A stretch of 64,000 nt of DNA from the NCBI RefSeq assembly GCF_965638725.1, contig NC_134973.1, positions 6,072,491 to 6,136,490 of the forward strand, in the 5' to 3' direction. The translations under genes were made by a program, and so were the position numbers. This DNA comes from Aptenodytes patagonicus. Its lineage: Eukaryota > Chordata > Aves > Sphenisciformes > Spheniscidae. Shown here one piece after another: positions 10,730-22,768 of the stretch. The stretch's first letter is position 1. Every line of letters begins with the position of its first letter. Under the pieces are notes generated by a model. It saw only the letters and a program-made list of their open reading frames with translations. It did no database searches and was not told the DNA's origin.

Positions 10730-10735
10730 TTTATT
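10730..10735 (-). terminator. MADCAM1: MADCAM1 poly(A) signal (AATAAA on minus strand)
   Basis: TTTATT on the plus strand gives AATAAA on the gene strand, about 690 bases past the MADCAM1 stop, with no earlier candidate. The transcript would end near 10710, only about 200-300 bases before the TPGS1 promoter region on the same strand. Confidence 0.55.
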
Positions 10736-11200
10736 GGAGTGCCCCGCACGCCGAGGCCCTGCTCTCCTCCGCCCGCGCCCAGGGGATGTACACGCCCCCC
10801 CGGCTGCTTCTGACCCCTCTGTCGTGACAGACGATCGGCCGTCGCTCTCCCGCTCACCCGCGTGGGTGCCGGGAGCCCCTGAGGGCCGGACACGCCCCCC
10901 CGGCGCTCAGCGCCGGCCCAACATCGTCCAGCCCCGGGAGCGTCCCGGTCCGCCCGTCACTGCGGACGTCTCTGCCGGTCTCCCCTCCAGCCTTCCCCTC
11001 TCACGGCGTCCCGCAGGCAGCCCTGAGGCTCTCCCCTCCCGCAGGACTCACGCACCGGCTCCTCTGAGCAGCAGGCCACGCGCCCGGGAGCCGAGCAGCT
11101 CCCAGCGCTCGGAGGCCCCCCGGGCAGCGCAGCCTTTCCCCTCACAAGCCCCTCAGCATCGCGAGCAGCAGCAGCCTCAGGCACAGGTGAAGCTTTCAAA

Positions 11201-11221
11201 AGCAGCAGCAGCAGCAGCAGC
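11201..11221. repeat. AGC trinucleotide repeat in MADCAM1 3' UTR
   Basis: About seven AGC/CAG units on the plus strand (GCT on the transcript), in the inferred MADCAM1 3' untranslated region. A potential microsatellite marker. Confidence 0.85.
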
Positions 11222-11427
11222 TCGGAGGTCTCCGGGTCCCAGAGCCCTTGTCCTGGGGCGGGGGCTGCTCTTCTCTCGGGTCTCACAGCAGCATCCCACA
11301 CCTCACCAGCTCCGCCGGGCTCCATCGGCTGCTTGTCGTCCCAGGGGCCGGGCAAGGCCGGCAGCAGAAAGGGCGACAGCAGGGACTGGGCCGGAGGGCT
11401 GTGGGCATCTGCAGGCAGCTCCCACTC

Positions 11428-14227
11428 CTAGGGCAGCTCGTACTGAGATCTGAATCGTTTCCACAGGCGACGAGACATGACGCCAGTCACGATCAGTGCC
11501 AACAGCGAGACCGTTGTCCCCGCAGCGATGGCGGGGCCCGCGCTGAACGACTCTGCAAAGATACGAGAAGGACGTATAATTGCAGGCAGACTCTGCCCAC
11601 GCCAGCAAATACCCAGGGGTGAGCATAACACCCCCCAGCACTGAACGTGGCACTAACACATCTCGCTGCAGCCCAAGCCCAAGCGATGGGGGGTAAGGGA
11701 GAGGGGGCTGCAGACCACCACTCACCATCCAAGACTGTCAGCTGCAGACTGACCACCTGGGAGCGGTGGCCGAGCAGGACACACTGGTAGTGGCCCTGGT
11801 GCCGGGGCTCGGTGCGGTCCAGCCACAGCGTGGAGCTGCTGCCCACCGCCTCCTCCCGGTACTGCGAGAGGGCCACCGGGGTCTGCAGCCAGCGGACCGT
11901 GGCGTTCCCAGCGCACTGCGCGCGGCACTCGATGCGCAGGGCCCTGCCCCGCGTCCCGTTGGGAGGCAGCGACCAGATCTGCAGGCTGCAGGCGGGCGCT
12001 GTCCCCACGGATGGTCCTGTCCCCTTCTCCGCCGGGGGAGAGCCCCAGCTGATGCTGTCCGCAGCCGTCCCCTGCACCTCAGCTGGGAGGCTCACGGTGC
12101 TGGAGCCAGGAAGCATGGTGGTGGCCAGACGTCCCGTGGGACTGCCTGCAACGAGGTCACGGGGAGCAGGGCGCTCTGTGGAGGGGGGTTTGGTGGCAGC
12201 AGCTGGCTCCAGGATGGTCTCAGCATCGGGCTCCTGCAGTGTGGTGGTCAGGGCTGTGGTGGGATCATGTGTGGGGACACTCGGCTCTGGGGGCAGTGTC
12301 GTAGTGGTCACGGGCCCGGCTGTGCTGGGGCTCCCCGTCGTAGCTGCCGCTGTCCGGGGGCTCCCTGTGGAGGTGGCCATGGCCACAGGCTGCTCCGTCA
12401 CAGCTGCAAACACAGCAGGTCATGGGCGGCCTCGCCGCGGCTCAGAGCCAGAACGGGGCCTCTCTGGCACATGTTATCCCCATGGGGTGACAGCCCCCTC
12501 CGCCCACACCACCCCACGAATGCAGCCAGCCCTGGGCAGGGAGAGGCAGCGAGCAGGAGCAAACAGGCACTGCTGACACAGCAGCGGGGATGGGGACAGG
12601 GATGGGGACGGGAGATTTACAGAGCAGTGCAGAAATGGGGGCTGCTCCCATTCCAGCAAAGCTATTTCAAGCAGCGCAGGGCAACGGGGGGTCAGCTCAG
12701 CGGATGGGGCAACGTGCGAACCTGGGTCCCAGCTTCACCCCGGCACTCACCCCCAGTGCTCACGATCACAGATGCCACCCGGGTGAAGGTCTCCTGCCCG
12801 ATGCTCAGCGTCACCTGGCACCTGAATTCCATCCCTTCTCCCACCTCCTTCCCGGCCACCAGCAGCATGGACACGATGTCAAACAGCTCCTCGTCGGTCT
12901 CCATGACATCGAAGTCTGCCTCCTTCAGCGCTTGGTCCCCCCGGTACCAGGTGAGCACCAGCCCCGTGAGCGGGTACACCTGCTGGGCCAAGCAGCGCAG
13001 GCTGGCAGGCTGCTCCGGCTCCAGGGTGGGGGGGTCCACCTCCAGCTGCAGCGTCTCCGGGAAGGCTGAGAGAGGAATTGCAGTGTCAAGCGGTGATTTT
13101 TGGCACCGCCGCTCATGAGGAAGCGGGCTGCCTCAGGGGATGCAGGACTTTGCTGGGGAGGTAGCGAGGGACAGGCTGGGGGATGCTTACCGTAGACCTT
13201 CAAGTCGACAGCGTGCTGGTAGCGCTGCCCATGGCAGGTCCCCTGGCAGATCTTGGTGCCCCCTGTGGCCACCACGGCGCTGCTGACATGCAGGATGCTG
13301 TGGGTGGGGAAGGAGGTGATGCTCCCCAGGTTGGTGTCCAGCCCCTTCCACTGCACCGTACCCCCCGTGCAGGCCAGGGAGCAGTTCAGCTGTGCCGAGC
13401 CCCCATACCGCACCACCGGCTCCCGCGGCACCACCGCCAGCTTGTCGGCCGGTCGCCCTGGGTGGAGGAAGGAGGAAGCCATGGGGTTTAGGGAAGGGGA
13501 CAATCACCAGAACCCAGTCGTTTACAAGGCAAACAGCGCGCTGGTTCCCCTGTTTGCTGAGAAGCGGATGGTCACACTCAGGCGCTGCACAAGCTGCTTC
13601 CCCATCATGGCGGGGGGGGGGGGGGGGGGCACTGCTCGTTAGCGACAGCTCATTAGGGGCGGCGGAGGCTTCCTGCGCAGTGCCGCTGTTCTGGGGCAGC
13701 TGCTCACCGCCACCAGGCATCGGGAGTGCCGCAGAGCCGACACGCCTGTGGCAATTGCCAGCCCGGGTCTGCCCCGGCATAGGCATTGCCACTTGATCCA
13801 TCTCTGTTTACCACTGAGATTCTCCAGCCATTTCTCGGGGAAATGAGCCCAAACACCCCTTCCCCCCCCAGTTCTCATCCTTCACCTGCATCGCTGCTCT
13901 CCTGTCAGCGGGACAGCGAACCCAGGCCAGGCACACGCTTGTCGCTCGCGTGGCGGTGCGCTCCGTGGCTCTGAGCGCCGGGCTGCAGTGCCGGGACGAG
14001 GAGCGCTGTAGCAGCGACACACATGGGACATGGCGACCGTCGGGGCTGAACAGCGGGGAGACCCTGGGGCCATGTTGGCCCATGGTGCCATGTGGCAAAG
14101 CGAAGAGAGCAGTGGGCAGGGCCGGGCAGCACGGTGGGTTAAGGGATCGGGACGGCACTTGGCCCCCGCAGCACTCACCGCTGCAGCCCCACAGCAAGCT
14201 GAGGAGGAGGAGAGGAGCTGGCTCCAT
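11428..14227 (-). CDS. MADCAM1: MADCAM1, mucosal addressin cell adhesion molecule 1
   Basis: Five coding exons on the minus strand: 14179-14227, 13191-13457, 12751-13065, 11726-12403, 11428-11552. All introns are GT-AG. The joined frame is 1434 bases, 477 residues. MAdCAM-1 is the endothelial ligand of integrin alpha4beta7 that directs lymphocytes to gut tissue. Exon 1 gives the signal peptide. Exon 2 is Ig domain 1 with the paired cysteines C42/C46 and C87/C91 of integrin-binding CAMs and the key loop GLDTNLG (L56-D57-T58; human GLDTSLG). Exon 3 is Ig domain 2 with an acidic ribbon (EADFDVMETDEE), as in human. Exon 4 holds a Thr/Ser/Pro mucin stretch (about 211-345) followed by a third Ig-like domain (about 349-435: C..W..Y.C pattern, NGT and NAT glycosylation sites). 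Exon 5 is the membrane helix (about 441-462) and a short basic tail ending SQYELP. Rodents have a third Ig domain after the mucin; human does not. Exon 4 was read as one exon because its frame stays open. Confidence 0.93.
13612..13629. repeat. Poly-G run in MADCAM1 intron 1
   Basis: Eighteen consecutive Gs on the plus strand within the first MADCAM1 intron. A simple homopolymer, prone to length error. Confidence 0.8.
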
Positions 14228-14405
14228 CGCCCGCAGAGCCAGCGGCGGGGCAGGGTAGCAGCAAGGGCTGGTTTTCCTTCCTTCCCTCCTTCCAGAGAGT
14301 GAACGCAGCCGTCCGGGGCTGTCTCCTTCTGGTCGCCAGCCCTGTCCTCAGCCCTTCTTAAGCTCTGCAGGAACCGCCCCCACAAGCACCGGCCCCGGGG
14401 CTGCC

Positions 14406-14433
14406 GCGACTTTCCAGCCCGAGGGGTATTTCC
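14406..14433. promoter_or_regulatory. Two NF-kB-like sites upstream of MADCAM1
   Basis: GCGACTTTCC (14406-14415; one base off the classic GGGACTTTCC) and GGGGTATTTCC (14423-14433) lie about 180-205 bases upstream of the MADCAM1 start codon. The mouse MAdCAM-1 promoter is induced by TNF through two closely spaced NF-kB sites. The sequences are seen; the role is inferred. Confidence 0.4.
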
Positions 14434-17400
14434 AGAGGGAGGTTTCTGATTTTCTTCCAAGTTCAGCTCTTGCACAACACCCAGCTTCGCAGCTGAAGGC
14501 TGTGCCGGCAGCCCTAAATCTGGGAGAGCCCTTGGTCCGAAGGGTCCCCACATGGCTGCAGGGGCCCCCATCACCCCCACTGGGCAGCCCTGCGCAGGCA
14601 CCTGCACCCCAAGACGTGGCCGAGATCCCGTCCCTTCCCCAGTTCTCACCAGGCTCCACCGTTCACCCCAGAGCGCCTGGCAAAACAGCCATTTTCATGC
14701 CCCAAGCACCAACAGCTGAAATGAACCATCGTGGGGCTGGCTGGGGATGCCTGCTTGTCAGAGGGGCTGTCTCAGCCCCCCTGCCCCAATAGCGGGGCCA
14801 GGGCCCGTGTTTAACATCACCGGCAAGCACGGCTGCCTGCGGCTGGCACACGGGGCGGAGGGAGGGTAGCCTGGGGCTTCAGTGTCTGCCCAGGGCACAT
14901 CCCACCAGGACCCCTGGGGGAACGTGGCCTTGGGAGCGGGCAGTCCCCATCCCAGCCTGGGCAGTGGCACAAGGGCACACGGGAGGAACCCGGCCCGAGC
15001 CCTGACTGCCCCAAAACGTGGGGTTTGGAAAGGCGCATCCCCAGGGCAGAGGGAGGAGGTGTCCAGCCCCAGGCTTGCGTGCTGCTCATCAGGGCTGCAA
15101 ACACCATTTACTCCCAGAACAGGGTGTTCTCAAGGATGAAAGTAGGTGTTCCTGGGAGTGTTGGTTTTATGGTATAGAAGGAGAAAGTGCTACCACGTGG
15201 AAGACGTTGATTACCCCGCATTATCTAGCCCCAAAACCCTGGCACAGCCTCAGTGCCTGTCCTCTGTCTCATGGCAGGTCTGGCATCGCTTCCTCGCTCC
15301 TACCCAGCTCCCTGGGAAGAGAGGGGCCTGGTTTTGCCCCATCCCATCCCACTGGGCTGCGGCCCGGGCCAGGGAAGGTGCTGAAGGGCTGAGGGAGGGG
15401 ATGTGCCCAGCCCTGCACCTCCTGTCGCAGAAGGTGGAAAGTCGGCGCAGGACCCGGCCGTTTCCCATCTGGGAACTCTCCGGAGAGGCAGCTCCAGGCA
15501 CTGGGCGCGTCGCGCATCCTTTCGGGAGGCCGGGGAATTAATCCTATGACGGTCCAGGAGGCCTCCAAGCAAGGGAAGTGCTCTGTAAACAGCCGCCATC
15601 AAATATGCACATTCAGCCGAAGCCGAGTGATTAATGGCTCTGGGGTTTTTGTTCCTTCCATCCTGTGTTAACAGAGCCACTTCCCGGAGTTTCCAGCAGC
15701 CGCCGGAGCCCCCAGCCCAGCCCTGGTGTGGGACAAGCCACGGCCACTGCTGCTCCCTGCGCCGGCCAGGCTTTTCCCAGCAGCGAGCCCAGGACACTAA
15801 GGACACGCACGCGATGCCAGGGTTTCACCTCCCCTCCCGCTCCCACAGCCCGGATCCGGGGTGCCCGCTTGGATGCACAAGGCCACCCCACCGGTCCCTC
15901 CATGGGTGATGGGTGAGCGAAGGCCCCGGGCGAGCCCCAGGAGGGAACAGTCAGGGCTGCACAGGCTGCACACCCACAGTGGTTTGCAGAGAGGGTAAGC
16001 ACCAAGCGATGAGTTACTTCATTAGGGGAAGGATTACTTCATAACGTCACCAAGTAAGAGTTTAAAGAAGGGAAATACCATCCTCACAGACCATGCTCAC
16101 TGCTACAGGATTTTGGGGCAGGAGGAGCATAACAGAGGCAGTTAAAAAAATAAATTTTCCAAGATCTGGAAGCCGCCACCCTTGGCTGGGGTCTGGTGCA
16201 GCTTTCAGCTAGGGCTCCTGCAATGATGGACCAACACCGACAGGTCCCGGGGGGATCGGTCCTGGCCTTTCGGCCCGCCGGCTGCACTGGCTGCCAGGTC
16301 CATGCCTGGTGCTGGGGGCTGTGGAGCTGCACAGCCTCCACCTGCAAGCAGGGGGCAAAGCGGCCACTGCCGTCAGGGACTGGACTGACATTCCCGTGAG
16401 AGGCAACTCTCCACGAGCCCTCGGCATCACACCCCAAGCCCCCAGGTGCCCCTCAAAGTGATGCTTCAGGTGAGAAAAGAAAAACCCCATAAATCAGCAT
16501 CCGAACCAGAGTTGAGCAATTATGGAGCAGGCCTTTCTTTTAAAAAAGAAGTTTCCTGGACCTGTCATCAGGAGATTAATAGCTACCAGAAAGTCCATCA
16601 TCTCGTGATGCACTTCCTCTGGTTCGGGGCTTGCAGAGCACTTGACGCTGCGAGCGCCTGGGAGCTGCCCTGGCCTCCGCCACGTGGGCAGATGGGCAAG
16701 ATGGATCGCAGAGGAAATCGGAGTTACGGAAACCTGATAAACCTCCAGACTCCACGAGGGCCGGCTCTAACGGCACAGTAATCGATCCAGGGAGAGGTCA
16801 GGGGACTCGTCCAAGCTCAGAGTAATGTGGCAGCGGGCCCCCAAGGCAGCTCTCGCAGGTTTGGCCCCGAGCTCCCCCTCGCCCCCCATGCAGCAACCCA
16901 CCGCAGTTCCCGCTCCACCACCTACTTGGGGTCTTTCCTTTAATAGACTCGGAGGATCTTCCCTCCATCCCGGAGGCGCGCACAGGCAGCTCCTCCTGCC
17001 CTGAATACGGCAAAGAAAGATCAACAGGTTACAGACACAGGGCGGAAAGAGCAAGCTTAGACACCAGGACAGTTTTCCACCCAACAGGAAACCTTTCGGG
17101 TCAGAGCGAAGGGAACGATGGTTTTCAAGAAACAGAAGCCCGAACACTTTTCCTGGAAGCCGGTTGTGCTTCCTCCTGAGGGGCAGGAGCAGGGGGCTCT
17201 CACTGGGCAATGCTCGGTCCAGAGGCATTCCTCAGGAAACAAAACAGTTCAGCGGGGAGAGACAAATCGCAGAGGGATGAGTCCTGGCCCCCGGCACAGG
17301 ATGCCCCCGCGCCACCGCCTCAGCGCCGGAGCCCCTCAGGCTGGGGTGTAGCCCCAGGCTGTCATCACCAGCACTCGCTAACGCCCGATATCAGAAGAGA

Positions 17401-20290
17401 CAGGGCTGGAGTAGGTGCTAATGAGTTCGACTGGAACAAGATTAAGGTTTTCTGCATGGTGCAAAACACGGGAATCCCACCCTGGGGAGGCTCGTCCCAC
17501 AGACCTGCTCTGCCCCTCGCCCGGTGGCACGGCTGCACTGTCCCCATCGCAGCAATGCTGGGCTGCGCACGCCATCCGAACGACCACCGCATCAAGGAGA
17601 GGATGGCCAACAACACACTGTATTGAAATACCTTCCCTTTTTTCCTCCAGTAATGCAAAGTGAGACAAGCTAAGGGTTCTTTCTCAAATAAAGATGAAAA
17701 AAAATAAAACTAAGCTCAGGTCCAGAGGAAATAAATACAAAAGGCAACATACTGTATAATAGATGGCTTGTGTTTCCAGCTCATTACAGGATATCTGCCA
17801 TCAAACACCAGATCCCATTCAAGAGCTGACTTGGATGTGTTTATACTTCTTGCGATTATATTGTTCACTTAGTACCATCCTCAAACACCAGAAGTGTTTA
17901 AATGAGTTTGATGAAGATCTAAATTAAGCCTGGCTGGAAACAAAGACAACAGAGTCTGGGATGTTAAAACCAGCCCCAGGAGGAGGCTCCTGTGGGGCAG
18001 GCGCTGGTGTGGGGAGGCAGCAGCCAGGGACCTGGCGCAGGGACCTGCTCCACCATCTCGAGCTAGGGATGGGGGCAGGCAGCCCCGTCCCAGCTCACAC
18101 AAACCTGCCAGCAAGTCTTCACCTCCTGAAGGCGACAGCTACGGCACTGGCCCACCACACACAGCAGACCGCTCGCTCCTCCAGAGTCTTTTGCTGCTCC
18201 CTACTTGGCCGGACATTGTAAATAGTGCCCTGCACAAACTGCCCAAAAACCGCTTCCTCTCAAGCGCTCGGCCCCCATCCAGTACGACGAGCAGCGGGGT
18301 CAGGGCTCAAAACGTTTTATGCCTAAGCACCGGAGAAGTTGGAGCTGTTGAGGTACTGTTATTTTAATACTCCAGTGGAAACCTGGATAGCTATTTTAGG
18401 ATCACGGGTGAATGTGAATTGGTTCCAAGTACTTTTTGCTCTAGAATACTGTAGTTTTAAGGAATTGGTGGAAATGACAACTTGTGCCCATTCGAGACAG
18501 GAGGTCGATTTACAAGGCCTGATGCGTAGTCTCTCGTAACCACCTCTTCAGCACAGTTTACAAGGGTCGAGACATGCTGGGCAGAAGCACAGGGCAGGCT
18601 TGGAAAGCTGTCTTGTAACACAGGCGGGGGAGAAGGACGAGGACAGAGAACTTCAACACAACAGGAAAGCAGCAGTTTAATAACTAATCCATCAGAGGGA
18701 GAGATTAGCCAGTTCTAAACACAACCTGAACTGAAATAAATACATTTCATCGTTAGCTTAAAAAAAAAAAAAAGATACAGAAATGCACGCAATAGTAAAC
18801 TTTGAGAGAGCAGAGGTACTGCCATTCTTCAGTGAACGTGGGCTTGCCACGTGCCCACACATTTTGAAGATAATCAAAGATGTTAGCAGCCATTCAAGTG
18901 CAGAGAAAAGAATAAAAACCAGTGAAGTACAAAGTTACTATTTTGCAAAAGTAATGGCAAAAGAGAAAGCAATGGTTTAACGCAGGTATTTTGATGCGAC
19001 AAGATCAGTTTAAACTCACTTGAACTGCTGCCATTAATACTGGAACTGCAGAAGAAGGGCAATTAAGCCAATTTTTGCCTTATGTTTGGAGCATTGCTGT
19101 TACCGACCTGAATTATAAGTCACTGCAGACAAATTCTGGGAATAGTGATGTTAAATAGCCAGGCTCAGGCACTACACAGCAGATCAAGGGGATTTTAAGA
19201 AAAGGCTCTCTTAAAAAAGTTGCATTTTCATACAAAGTAACAAAAATTGGCAAAACTAGCTGAATGCTCCATACAGATTTTCCAGTCTCCACATGGGACG
19301 CTGCAGAATTACCAGCCCTTCAGAATGAGACATTCTTCATTCAGGTCCGGTAATTTCAGCTCCGTCACCGCTTGGCCCAAGTCCTCCTCTGTCACTTAAA
19401 GGCAGAACGGTGGGTGGGTCACGTCCCTACGCTGATGGGGAGGGGAGTTACCTGGGGCTGAGGCCCCCACCGAACCAGGTGAAAGGAACTCCAAAACGGT
19501 GGAAAGGAAATCCCTGCCTGCTCCCAGCACCAGGAACAAGCAACACCTCTGGGACAGGCGAGCAGCCCTGCCCCATGGGGAGTCCCTGTTCCCAGAGCAG
19601 GTCCACATGCCACGGGCGCCCGGGCTCGGGGCTACGCTGCGTCCCAGGGCCAGGCCCCGCGCCAGCAAGAGGCCCCTGCGCCGGCACAGCGAGGGACCGA
19701 TGTACAAGTCACCTTCACGCTGATAACGGCGCTCGCAGCGTACCCTCTGCCGGTGCAGCCACCCGACGCTGTACTCCCCCGGCAGCCGAAGAAACCTCCG
19801 CTGCGGTGGAGCCTTTCAAACAGCCAGGCTGCAGCCCACCGACGCGGCAGTAACCTGCGGCATCACCTGGCCCCAAGCTCAGGGGCTGAAGAAGTGACCA
19901 AAACACTCCAGGTCCACTACTCACGCACCGGGGGATGTCGGCATCACTGGAAACTCGGGTATTGTGTCGTGACAGACGGGGACCGAGGAGGGAAGCTCGC
20001 CCAGTTAGTTCTGCTGTCTGAAGGGAAGGAGAGGCTGAGACGCCGCAGGCAGCAGCGGTGGTGAGAGGGAATGGGACTAGAAACACATTGGTTTCAATAA
20101 ACTACTCAATAAAAGAAAGGACTTTAAAAAATATATCTCTATATTCTTTATATCATATAAATTATGCTCGTCTTTTTGTAACGTTCCGCTATATCCTACC
20201 CATGAAGCTCCGAGTGCCTCAGTGTGAACGAGGTAACGATTCGGTGTTTCATTTCACTTCATTTGTGTGCGAGGGACAAACCTACTTCAG
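14434..20290. other. Gene-free interval between MADCAM1 and the MFSD14-like gene
   Basis: Nearly 6 kb with no exon I can support on either strand. In human this interval holds ODF3L2; I see no peptide of its repeated PGPG-rich pattern. The left part (to about 17.6 kb) is GC-rich. From about 17.6 kb the sequence turns AT-rich. AATAAA occurs on the plus strand around 17685-17735 and near 18733. A run of As follows at about 18760-18774. No coding sequence can be tied to these signals. Confidence 0.5.
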
Positions 20291-20295
20291 TTCAT

Positions 20296-20301
20296 TTTAA
20301 T
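20296..20301 (-). terminator. MFSD14A-like: Possible distal poly(A) signal of the MFSD14-like gene
   Basis: ATTAAA on the minus strand (TTTAAT on plus) in an AT-rich stretch about 2.47 kb past the stop codon. It would give a long 3' untranslated region explaining the AT-rich 20.3-22.7 kb sequence. It competes with the proximal AATAAA at 22382-22387. Confidence 0.25.
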
Positions 20302-22381
20302 ACAGTGTAAATAAATGCATCGCCAGATGTACTTGGTAAAGCTCCAGCCTAAAAAAGGCATTTTTGTGAGCAATACAGAGTTGGGATTGCTGCCTGGAAG
20401 TTTAAGTGACTGGATTTCCTTCAGGAAAGAAGTTTGCTGTGCACGTACGGTACAGGCCATCCCAGTAACATCTGGGAATTCGGAGCATCACCACAATGAG
20501 CTTGGGAAAACTCGAGTCACCACAGGTCACTGAGACTCTCTGCTAGCTCTGTTCTCCAGTCCTGCAATTAGATCCACATCAGCAAACCCTCAGTGTCCGA
20601 GGCGGCTGCCCTCTGCACGGACAATAATCTACTCTTACAGTTCTGATTACAGGATCTGGGTACCAGGCTGGATTAATGCGAAACAAACTGTGAATTATTT
20701 CACTTAAATGTCCACCTCCAATAACTAACAGGTCCAGAAAACTGGTAAACAGACATTCAGCTACTAGTTCAGCCCAGCCTAGGCAGGCAGTGGTTCCAAG
20801 CTCTTAATGTCTGACAGGCGTTTAAGAGACCTACACGAAATTGCAGCTCTCCATCTGTCCACAGCCAACATTAACAAGCCCTCACACTGACAAGCGCACA
20901 GAAGAGGTCAGACGCTGAATACACCCTGGAGCTCACGTCCCCTCACACTCAGGGCGCGGGGCGAGCTGTACTGCCAGGCCAGAGCAGGGGACGGACAGTG
21001 CTCTCCCCTGCTTGTGCCGGTTGTGGGTCGGGGACTGAGCTCTCCAGGGTCGTCCAGTTGGTGTTTTCCATTAAACCCAGAGGCAAATGGCATTTGCAGT
21101 CACTGCTGTGCAGGCACAGCATCAGCCACGATTACCCGTTTGCAAAGACCCAAGACATTAAGTGACAGTACTCCCTCCCTTTTGGCTTTTCTCCCCTAAG
21201 TTACCTGTCCCAAACCTACAGAGAAGGGATCCCAGCCAGAGAACCACGGCTGCTGCACATACCCCACTCTGAGACAGGACTATTTTTGGCCACTCTATCC
21301 TCAATTCCCTCAACAACTTTCTTAAGTGTTCCCAGTTTGGTCTTTACTTCCCCAGTGATTGCTCAATGCCATTACTTCTGATCTTACTCAAATGAGAACA
21401 ATCGTTTCCTGCCCTTCGCCATATCTCTATGTATCTATAAACAACCAAGTGTTCTCTATACGTTTGTCTTAGCTTCTTTCGCAACACTCAAGTTCAAGTA
21501 TCTGCTGCTCTTTCTAAACAGAGCTGAACCCTGCAGCAAAGGTTGCAATTTCATTTTCCAACAAAATGAAAGCCTTTATAGCAGGCTCAGAAATGCTACA
21601 CAGAATCCAAACCTGTAGCTCAAATCAATTGCAGTCATCACCATCAGGATCTTTTGGACTAAAAAAAACAAGCTACAGTCATTATCTGGTTTTAATATCA
21701 GATGGCAAGAGCCTGGGGAAAAATCAACATGCTTTATAAAAGTGCTCAAGATAAGCAGCTATTTCTTTGACCTTTCTCTCAGGAAACCACGCTTTATCAA
21801 AGTGCTTAGCAGAGTTTAGTTGTTTCTCCAACCTCTCAGAGAACTGTATTTTCTAAACAACACTTACAGTTCCAGAAAGAGATTTCTGAAAAAATCCTTC
21901 TACCTACTACCTATGGAGGTAGCGACAGACAAATGTTACATCGGTGTAACAAAAAAAGAAAAACCAAACAGAAATACAAACGTTGTTCACCATCTAAGCA
22001 TTTGTAATTCATGTAGTTGCCCTTCTCTCATCTGCCCATTCTCCCTTGTCTCAGTTGCAACTTCGCTTCTTAATTTTTCTTATCTTCATCAGAACATCAA
22101 GTCAGTAGTTTTTTTTTTTTTTGTCTAAGTTTCACTTGGGCCAGAATGGGCAAATTCATCAGGTCCTCCAGCAGCGAGGATCTGCTGGCAGTTGACTACG
22201 CTATCTGTTCTTCATACAGGCACACACTTTTCACTTGGTGTTTCACAGCACAGGCTGCACATACGGCACAAGGCAGCTGTCAAGCCTCTCCCCGGGCCGA
22301 GGTTAGCCGACCGAGCCGCGGTGGGATCAGTAGCAAGTACCAATTATATAAGGGGATGGGGGCATGTAACAGATGCCTTGG

Positions 22382-22387
22382 TTTATT
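22382..22387 (-). terminator. MFSD14A-like: Proximal poly(A) signal of the MFSD14-like gene
   Basis: TTTATT on plus gives AATAAA on the gene strand, about 380 bases past the stop. It is the first canonical signal downstream of the coding region. Confidence 0.45.
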
Positions 22388-22768
22388 CTGGCTGGCAACT
22401 CAGTTCACATTAGAACAAAGACAATGCTAGCTCCTTAATTTTTCACTGGTGAGTTGGATATTTGGCAGGTCACACCATGAAGTTCAGTATTCACGTACAA
22501 GGGCAGGTTTGCTTTAAAGAACTACCCCTTCACGTGGAGCAGTTCAGTATTTCCCCTCTCCATCAGCACCAGATGATACAATGCCATTTTTGCACCAGCT
22601 GGCAATATTTGGCTTGAAGGGAAACCCTGTCCCTTCTCATTAGCTGTTAGTGGCACAGTCTGTTACCTCGCTTCTTCTCTCCCCCCACCCTCTCTCCCCA
22701 AACTCCAACTGGCTAAGTCCATCCTTGATCTGGAGTTGAGATGCAAGCCAGGTCCTTCTCTCCCAACC

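Noticed and set aside
14434-22380. Hidden ODF3L2 gene between MADCAM1 and SHC2
   Set aside because: None of the open frames here show the repeated PGPG-containing motif of the ODF3 family, so I do not call even a relic.
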